64,000 nt of DNA from Varroa destructor (lineage: Eukaryota > Arthropoda > Arachnida > Mesostigmata > Varroidae). The notes beneath the pieces are model-generated. The model was given only the letters and a program-made list of their open reading frames with translations. It did no database searches and was not told the origin of the DNA. The position numbers were made by a program, and so were the translations under genes. Of this stretch, positions 56,060-64,000 are shown in pieces. The DNA lies in contig NW_019211454.1 of NCBI RefSeq assembly GCF_002443255.2, positions 61,360,823 through 61,424,822 on the forward strand, given 5' to 3'. Position 1 is the first letter of the stretch. Each line of letters opens with the position of its first letter.

Positions 56060-58480
56060 AAGGGAAAGAGGATTTACTAATGGAGTGTATTTGCTTTACG
56101 ATGCTTAATGAGTGAAATTGCTGGCAATAGCAACTGGTTCCTTGTAGATCCGATGCAACAAATATTGTCTATAGCGTACATTATACTCTTCCAAAGATTT
56201 TTGCTAGAAGTATAGTAGTAATAAAAAGTCTCCTATAAACTGCTGCCAATCCTAAGTTTGCACTTAAAAGGAAAACATTCAATCAAGTTAAAGTGTAATG
56301 AAATAGAAATAATTACGGTTACTAACGTAAAAGTCAGGTAAATCGACTGTGCCTGTGTGATTTTGTAATCATCGTTCATTCGTCTAGAAATTCAGTAGCC
56401 TAGTTTCAACGATTCTTTTATGATGCACGTTTAAAATTTGAGGCGTATTTTTATAGGCCGACTGTAGTCTTAAATAACGGAAAAACAACAGTTAGGATTT
56501 CCGTAGTATCGACGATTTCAGTAAAGTAATTTGTTTTTTTTTTTGTAATAAAATGAGCATGGAGGTGAGTCTGCCGCTTGTTCTCTGTTTCGTCCAGAGT
56601 ACCTGTAATCTCAGTTTGCATTGAAGTGTACAGTAACGATCTGCTACGGAATGGCAGAAGCCGAGTCGTTAGGTGGGCAACAGAAACCTAGAAAATTTGA
56701 AGAGGACCACTCTGAGCCTCATTGAGAAATGTTAAAAAGTCTACAATGTTAAGAAAGGTCAAATCCTTCTTTACTAATAACGGTAAAAAAAAGAATAAAC
56801 TTACAGTAGACACGACTAGTTATCCTCAAGTGGATAGTTTACATTTTCAATGCGTTGCGTCACTTGGCGAAAACAAATTTCCAGGAAAATTTCGAAGATT
56901 TTCGAACTAAATAACGGAGTCGCTAAATTCGTTCCTCGACTAGGCATGGTCGCCTTGTCTAGCAGACGAGTTTCGAAAAAGTCCATTGAGATAATTCGAA
57001 AACTTGAAAAGTCCGCTCGCCTTCAAAGTTGCTATAGCAACAACAACATAATATCCATGGCGCTAAGGGTCGCGACTCGTTCTAATCGTGATTATTGCGC
57101 CTGCAAGGCTTCAATAGCTACCCCCAGACGAATGCATTAACAGAAACAGCGTGAATCAGACTAATTAGTTGTCAACAATAGCCGATCATATGATTTACCC
57201 ACATGTTTATAGTTGTTTCCTTTAGCTATTTAGCAATGAAAAAGACAGTTCATATATATGCCCGTAAACTAGCTAGTTGCTCGCTAAAGGACAACTGAAT
57301 GCGATATTCTCGGTGGACAAGCGTCGTGTCCTACCCTCTACCGTTTACTAGACAATCAAATCATTGAGAGTCTAAGCGAGACATTTTTTTATTTAAACTA
57401 ATACTGAGAGAGAAGGAAAAGTCGATATCTCTTGAGCTCGTAGCAGGTTCGCTTTCAGGCCTGCTTGTCCAAGGCTATCCACCATTTCAACGTAGTCAGA
57501 ACCTATTAAATTTGGTTCAAGTAAGTTGTTCGGACGCAATGGAACAATGCGTAAACATTTTTGCCAAATTTTCAACTAGGACGAGTCTGATCTCGGCAAT
57601 TGGACTTTCGCAAACATCTCTCTCTTCATATAGTAGCTTCAAATGGCTAACGCACCCTTAGCCGGTAAAAATCCGATCTGGTTTTTTTTTAGCGATAATA
57701 CATTTACATACTGTTCATACACTGTCAAAAATATTAAATAGCTTACCACTATTATATGCTACTACAATACATAATAGAAAGTTAGAAAGCACCAGCTGAT
57801 ATTTAAAACTTTCGAACCACAAACCATTGGCCCCGACGTGCTCATAAGCAGCTCTCGTACGAGTACAGGGACAATCGTGGGCACGCCATGTCACCAGTGT
57901 GGATCAGTAACGCAGGTCATTACTCAAGTTTCAATCAGGAACTTGCTTATAATTGCAACAATTAAGAGAAGTTTAGTATTCTTAGGTGTTTGGTTTGTGA
58001 CAGTCCATGCTAAGGGACAATCTCAGAAAGCGTTAAGCCTATTCTGTTATTATCCACTACTGTCTTTGTTTAATAGAAGTTGTTTGTTTGGAATTACCGA
58101 GATTGATTTTTAAAAAGTGACGAATATTTATCTCCCAATATACAAAAGGCCAATACATTTGAGCAGTTTATCTGAAGTCGATGTAATTCATGACGTATGC
58201 AGCCTTTTTTTGTACAGGGATTTTTGTGAGTACCTGAAAACCATAGTTCTGACCGAGAGGCTTCGACGTCTGTAATCAATATAGACAATGCACTTATTGC
58301 GTTTGTTACGCACCATATAGTTACGTCCGACAAATTTGAAATTTAGGATTGGAAAATTTAAAACATTTAAAATTCTAGTGTGGCTTAATTATCACCACAT
58401 GAACCCGATGCTTTCTTCAAGGGCACTTGACAATAACGCCTGCAGAATCATCTGCTATACAGTGTCGCTGCGAACCTTTT
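56060..58480. other. No recognisable gene
   Basis: Short frames only. Plus frames at 56722-57140 are basic with no motif, and a 91-codon plus frame at 57838-58113 is hydrophobic at its end. No repeats of note. Confidence 0.4.
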
Positions 58481-58743
58481 GAGCTGAATAGGTCGTGGGG
58501 CTTATTGGCAGCCCGTTGTGTGGTACGAGAAACCGGAAAGGGTCATTCACAGATCTGTGGAGGGCACGGAGAGTGGAGCACAAAGAAGTGCTTGGAGCGG
58601 TGATGCGTAGGGCTGACATTTTTATGTCAATTTACATTGGTGTGATTACTGAATGATGAAGAAGACTAGTGAGGTTGCTGAGAAAAGCTGGTAGCTATTG
58701 CTGACGCCACTACAAGTGGATATTACCCTGTCACAAAACTGAC

Positions 58744-58949
58744 CTTCTTTCCGATTCTATTTTTCGGGATTCTTTGCAGCCCAACCACCAGGAACAGGAC
58801 ACTTTCTGGCGTCGCATGAAATAACTAATAGCTACTGTCCGGCGTCTTGTCAATGTTTCGACCTGCTCTCTGTAATTTGGCTTAGTCCATTCGTTCGTTG
58901 TGTTACTGCTTTCGACCACTCCTTTCAAACTGCTGATACGGCCGGCCAT
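58744..58949 (-). CDS. Candidate first coding exon, unknown product
   Basis: ATGGCC at 58949 opens 68 codons (MAGRISSLKGVVESSNTTNE onward). They end in AAG followed by GTCAGT at 58743-58738, a good splice donor, leaving phase 2. The peptide is hydrophilic and basic, without signal peptide or recognised domain. Local GC is raised from about 58490. Nothing downstream on the minus strand could be joined as a second exon by eye. Confidence 0.3.
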
Positions 58950-58959
58950 GTAGCTCTTT

Positions 58960-61000
58960 TCGTATTAGCTGTGCTTACAATGCCGCTAGATCTCAAGTTT
59001 TTAAGTGCTTCGTATTCTGGGTTTTCCACCTCACTTGGCCCACAGGAGGCAATAAAGATATGGAGCAATGAGATATTTAAGACGGGCCAAAGGTTGTCCG
59101 TTGTCGATAGTGGTGCATGGTTAAATCACTGCACATTATATTAGCGGAAAGTTACGTACTTCTCGGAGCAATCGCTAGTTCAACTGTTAAAACCAGGCAA
59201 ACGATACAGAGCGTAGTCCTGAAGACCTTGATGCATTGACGGAAATTTTGTGAGGAATCTTAGCTAGCAGGGAACTGTAAGGACACGGGGTTCAATTTCA
59301 CTACAAGTCGGATGTGCAGTTAGTGACCGGGAACTATAGTCAAATGTTTGATATATACATTTGAAAACATTTCCCTCTAACCAAATGTCTCTATACGGTA
59401 TCACATGTATCTGTGAAATGATGACGAACTTAATCGTCATTGGCGATTATGCAGAATGCTGTGTTTGATCAATTGTCCGAATTTTGCTTATTATAGAACA
59501 ATATCGTTTGGACAAAGGTATGTTTTATTGTTTTCATCTGCAATTTGGCAATATGCATCTCTGCAAAGAGAGTTGACGAGAGATGTATTTCTCTTAGCTT
59601 TATTAACGAGAGATACTCGTCAACGTCACCTCACCCGCCGGCATTCATTTCGCACTTGTATAGCCTGAATGTATAATACCGGGCCCTCTCTACCTAGTGA
59701 ACCTTTTGCTGGCGCAAGCGTTTCAGTGTTCTTGAGTAGGGAAACGAAGCCGTGACCCGAAGAAGCAGCAGGACGCTTCTTCTCTGTTTGTCCGCCAACC
59801 AGCTATTCATAGCCGCTCAGTAACTCTCCTAGCTATCACCATTCTGAAAGGACCTCTTCACCCTGTTCTCCTGCTGTGACCAACCGTTCCGTCATCGTAA
59901 AAGCCGTAGAAACAGACCTTTGCTAAGGATATTCTAGTAGTTCTCAAAGGACTGCTTATCCTGGAATTGTCGCAATGTAGTTAGTCAAGCAATTACATTG
60001 TATGCAGTGGCACACACACACTTATGGTGGTATGCAAACAAGGCTATGTAAACTCTCTTTGGCTTATAATAACTGAGACGAAGAGAAAGGAGATCCGAGG
60101 GAATAGCGGAAGCCCCCTAAGACATTCGTCATACGCAAACAGTTCGCCGTTAAGAAGCTTCAGTCGAACCTGGAAACTAGCAACAACGACAGAACTCAAG
60201 TAATTAATCAATTTTTGCATAAAGGATCGTTCGTAAGGTTAGTAAATGTATGTCTATAGAGAAGAAAGAGAGAATATAAGACCTAATTTGGAATCAAATG
60301 AAAGACCACTAAATCCGGTAGATGATCATCAATTATAAAATTCGCAGCATGTCTCTGCCAATATTTGTTGTTCCAATAACGCGGACCGTGATCTTCACCA
60401 ATGGATCTTAATCCACAGCTAACATATGCACTGAATGATTGGTCGCTAATTAATCACAGTAATACGACAGTTAATTCCAGAAGGTCAAACATTAAGCGAT
60501 ACTCAGCAGAGTCAGTTTAGTATAAAATATGGGTCATACAATGGACCAGTGTTGTGATTTGCTCCATAGCCAGGTTATGGCGTTGCAGACGCAGCTGTTT
60601 CGCGTTCCAACAGCTTATTGTTTCGATGACTTTTTTGACCTAAAGGCTTTATGTAGCAAATAATTGTTCATAAACGATAAACGTTACCTAGTGTTTAAAT
60701 GTAATCAATTAATATTATTTAATAATTAGTTTTCATTAAATGAGCAACTACGTTTCGTCGAGAGGTAGTACGACAGTAACGTTGCTGCCAACTACCCTAG
60801 TTTGTTTTGAAAATACTTGAATGCAATAAAATAATGTAAATGAATAATAACATAACTCAAAATAGGATCGGCCACTATAATACCAGCCAGCAAAGGCATC
60901 CGTAGCTTAGTCTAGACTGCCAAAATTTTATCGATTTAATCCTCCATGTTAGAAATTTGTTCTGCTAATAAATTTGGGCTCTGACTATAGTACTCCTGCA
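58960..61000. other. No recognisable feature
   Basis: Mixed composition, short frames only. No RNA gene or motif seen. Confidence 0.45.
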
Positions 61001-61182
61001 TATTTTAATGAAGTAACGAAAGAAACAGAATTCTTCGTGTTTTAGGCGGATGCCCTTTGCAAGTAAGTATAGATAGGATGGGATGAAAGAACGAGCGAAC
61101 GCCGACACTGAATTCATACCGGCGCTGTAGCCATTGGTGGGAATGGGGCTTTAGATGGGCGTGAAGCTTTAGCTTACTGCGA

Positions 61183-61431
61183 GTGACAACACGAGAGGAA
61201 GACAGAGAACATGGATGCATGCGTGAAAAAACCGGCGTCGATGCGGACAAAGACCACACAACCAAAACGTTTCAGAATCTTATTCATCAAAATGAAGCCC
61301 GTTACTCGTTTAAGCGACTGCGGTTGCCGCTTTGTGTTGACTGCAATCCCGATCGTGAAAGAAGAGTGCCGCCTGTAATTCTTTGCCTTACTGCATTCAC
61401 CAACGGTTACCCGAGAATGAGCTGGGCATAG
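61183..61431 (+). pseudogene. Possible gypsy RT motif B fragment
   Basis: GVDADKDHTTKTF resembles V-x-E-x-DR-x-KTAF, and ARYSFKRLRLPLC followed by ERR resembles GxYEFxRLPFGLC and FERR, three residues farther away than usual. It lies in a GC-richer island (61.0-62.1 kb) that is purine-rich on the plus strand, where charged frames stay open easily, so the resemblance may be accidental. Confidence 0.3.
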
Positions 61432-61439
61432 CAGTAACA

Positions 61440-63235
61440 TTACTAGTACAATATATAAACTAGCAAGCTGTTGGGGGACAGGCTAAGGGGTAACTGAAAG
61501 CATCGACGTTCGAGTTAACACATGTAGCAGAACGGAGAGCGTGTGTATTTCTCTTGATAAGACTCATCTGCCTTCGTTATAAGCCGAGAATGTTCTGTGA
61601 GACCGAGTAACATACCTCCCTCTGCGGAAAGCCGAACCGTAGGAGAGATAGCGAAAAGAGGGCTTTTAGAGGCGTTGCATAGGGGAGAGAGGGAAGTGTA
61701 GGTTGTAAACGAGCATGGACAAGATCAGAATGGAAAGGGAACGTAGGCAGGATAGCTGGAGGGGATATGGATTCGTACATTGCAATGAAAGGTAACGGTG
61801 GAATCGGGGGAGAAAACGAAAAGTCTACACAGTTAAGCGTAGGGGACTTTGAAAAGTATTAGTAGAGACCCGAACACAGCACGTGAGGTGCACGCCTATG
61901 GACGACCAATCTTGCATGCCACAACGTATCGTAGGCGCATGTCTACGCATAAACATGCAACATTTGCTGTCAACACTGTAACCAACTATTGCCGTCAGAG
62001 GCCACGTACTAATACGCCTACATAGTAACATATATTTGCATGCGCAGGAAGGAATGAAAGCCTTGATAGTTCAGCAAGAGGGAGAGAGGAACGGGACCAG
62101 GGAACGAAAGAGAGAGATGTAGTAATCCTTTACGGTGAGCTATGAATGACGAGGCTGGAAAGCGTTCGACGAAAATCATACGCTGGTTCACATACTATTG
62201 TGCATGTACATGCATATGCTCTGTCAGTTAGTGCGTAATCATGCTAGCCATGAATAGCTGACCAAACGATTACATAATAATATAAATGCAAGTAAAAGTG
62301 GCTTGTATTAAGCTTCAATAGTAGCCTTTCAGCGAAATGGTGCAGAGATAGTTGGCCGTACTTGAAGACACGGGCATTCTGGGGTATATTCGCAAAGACA
62401 CATATGAATCGACGCAGCTACGGTACATTGGAATCTTTGTTAAGGTTAGCTAGTTACCTCCACTTATTCTTCTCATGGTTTAACTTGTAAATAATGATGG
62501 GCGTTCGAGTGACACAACAGATTCTAGCAGCGGAAATATTTACGATAACAAGAGCAATTTATGTTACTTAGTTATAAGAAGTACACAGTTTAGCTTTAGA
62601 TTGTGAACAAGGTCCTTTAGCCGCACGTAAATAATTCCATTGTTAAGCGCTTGTGAAGCATATTAAACATTTCCGCCAAGGGTCTACGCTTTTTTAGTTA
62701 AATTCGTAGTATAAAAAGGCATACTATATTCATAATTAGTCTTCATCATTTTTTAGGCAATATTATTCGCTACTAGCCTCAGCAGCGGTTCCTTTGATTT
62801 ACTGAATGGTCGCAATAGAAAAAATATTTTTTGGGGCATGGTTAGGTTATTTGAAATTGAAACGTAAGTAAGTGAGAACAGACCGTTGCCTCGATTTGTT
62901 GAAGACAACATAATTTATATTTTATGATTTGATAAAAATGTGTATTGCTTGTTACTAGAGTAAACTTTATGTAGAAAACAGTTTTGTGGGGCCTGTGAAT
63001 GAAAGTGCGTATAAGTATACGTTGTTCAGCGTATCTAGTCTATATACGAGCATATTTTACTAGGTCAAAGGAGATTCACAATCAAGGCTCACATGGAAAG
63101 ATTATATATTTGTTTGATCGTAACTGTTGGATATCATACACAATATCCTGCTTTGCTATCGCATACATAGATCGCGACACTTAACCACATGATTAGAATA
63201 ACTACTCGGAAAATTAAAGAAGAAAAATTTGTCGT
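61440..63235. other. Purine-rich stretch, then AT-rich; no gene recognised
   Basis: To about 62.1 kb the plus strand is GA-rich (GGAGAGAGGGAAG and similar) and could be transcribed leader-type sequence. After that AT-rich DNA follows with no motif. Confidence 0.35.
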
Positions 63236-63241
63236 TGAGAT

Positions 63242-63553
63242 CTACTTGCCTTCCGTCTTCATCAGCTTCAACGATTGATTTAACAGTGTGTAGATGCAGT
63301 TGTGATCGCCACCACTGGACCGGTCAGTCTCGAGAATAAACCAGGGACGAAAGATAGGAGGCAGGTGGCTGCTGAAAACGGGGTTCTCTTTTTTGCCCAT
63401 CTTGTCGGTCCTGTTCTGTCCAGACAACCCATTTTGTTGCCATTCTAGCAGCACTAACTGTAACTGACAGCATTCCCGGCACGTTAAGGGTCCCAGACAG
63501 ATAGTCCAAGCCTGGATGAGAAGCTGACGGAAGCAACGGAATAACATTCTCAC
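63242..63553 (-). pseudogene. Gypsy RT thumb and RNase H start
   Basis: RPWFILETDRSSG, with FILETD at 63340-63323, is the RxFILETDAS strand that opens gypsy RNase H. It is preceded by NPVF at the distance of APVL. The neighbouring minus frame holds KWVVWTEQDRQ, the KFVWTEExQ block just before it. Upstream in the first frame, FRQLLIQAWTICLGPLT keeps the spacing of YRRFI-x3-xxIAxPLT in the thumb. At least one frameshift is needed. The catalytic Asp of TD is kept. A GC-type donor-like AGGCAAGT at the end is incidental. Confidence 0.7.
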
Positions 63554-63594
63554 TTAATTAATAGATTAGCGAGCGATTCGGCTGGGCAAAAACC

Positions 63595-63620
63595 CAGCAG
63601 CAGCAGCAGCAGCAGCAGCA
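63595..63620 (+). repeat. CAG trinucleotide repeat, about 8.7 units
   Basis: CAG is repeated without interruption for 26 bp, with further CAGCAG pieces to 63690. All three forward frames across it are open for some distance (Gln, Ala or Ser runs), but no start, splice pair or domain was found. Confidence 0.95.
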
Positions 63621-63629
63621 CCATCACTG

Positions 63630-64000
63630 CTGCTTTTCCCTTCGCTAGCTGGTCCACCAGCAGCGTTAGCAGGCGCTGGCAGCAGGCGATTAAGACGAAA
63701 TTTCTAGTGCACTATAAGAATTGCACGTGGAAAATTTTTAAGTCCGAGCCTTTTTCGATCACTGCTTTGTGTGCACAGGGCCTAGCCATCTAAAACAAGC
63801 GTGTAGCAAGTCAGGCCTGGAGGAAACTACTTTGGTTTAAGCACCACTTCTTCTACACATAAGGAACGATAAACGATAAAAAGGATGAAGGAAATTTCAC
63901 GGCAGGAAGACGGCTCCGGCGAGTGGATCCTTCGTATAGCATTTGTGTGACCGCGATCAAATCTGTTTCGCTGTATGTCGTAGAGATGGATGGTGAGATG
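63630..64000. other. Window edge, nothing assignable
   Basis: GC-rich CAG-containing sequence to about 63.7 kb, then mixed sequence. A plus frame is open from about 63545 to 63790 without an ATG. It may continue an exon or be an effect of the repeat. Confidence 0.3.

Noticed and set aside
1..64000. Bacterial or phage coding content.
   Set aside because: No long collinear frames, ribosome-binding sites or operon layout; stop density fits noncoding DNA.
1..64000. CRISPR array or satellite array.
   Set aside because: No regularly spaced repeated words were seen; tandem repeats are limited to short microsatellites and one 20-mer duplication.

Overview
No intact protein-coding gene, rRNA or tRNA can be supported in this window. 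Roughly 40% GC by eye, stops everywhere, simple-sequence tracts (TA, GTA, GGAA, ACTG, CAG, poly-T) and no bacterial operon texture point to eukaryotic nuclear DNA. Open frames rarely exceed about 140 codons, close to what chance gives in 64 kb at this composition; the longest is 209 codons in a GC-richer, low-complexity stretch. CpG looks plentiful, even in decayed elements, which suggests a genome without strong CpG methylation. An invertebrate, perhaps an arthropod, is my guess, but nothing here proves a lineage.

The main content is a dense set of badly decayed Ty3/gypsy-family LTR-retrotransposon pol fragments on both strands. I found them by reading frames by eye against known motif order and spacing: reverse transcriptase (RT) palm and thumb, RNase H, the integrase H2C2 finger, and the integrase D,D,E core. 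The best cases are 47.3-48.9 kb (+, RT through integrase), 5.6-7.25 kb (-, RT through RNase H), 7.5-8.5 kb (+, RNase H through integrase), 63.24-63.55 kb (-, RT thumb and RNase H start), 39.4-39.7 kb (-, RNase H tail), 40.0-40.9 kb (+, integrase), 54.5-56.05 kb (-, two integrase pieces) and 49.4-50.1 kb (-, RT). Weaker pieces lie at about 2.85, 13.5, 15.6, 17.6, 21.8, 22.4, 24.5, 26.3, 28.3-29.2, 33.5, 38.7, 42.2, 43.8, 44.6 and 61.3 kb. All carry stops, frameshifts or deletions, and none can make a polyprotein. A mariner-like DNA-binding fragment may sit at 29.9-30.2 kb.

Between these lie GC-richer islands that resemble parts of host transcription units but match no family I know: 10.1-11.2, 12.05-12.56, 17.67-18.55, 31.05-32.4, 35.1-35.6, 37.6-38.3, 58.7-58.95 and 61.0-62.1 kb. 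A few combine a start codon, an open frame and a good splice-donor sequence, but these are candidates only. The rest is AT-rich sequence with microsatellites and no recognisable feature.

The alignments were made by eye without a database, so confidence is moderate for the best fragments and low for the rest. A profile-HMM search of six-frame translations (Pfam RVT_1, RT_RNaseH, Integrase_H2C2, rve) and a RepeatMasker run would settle them.
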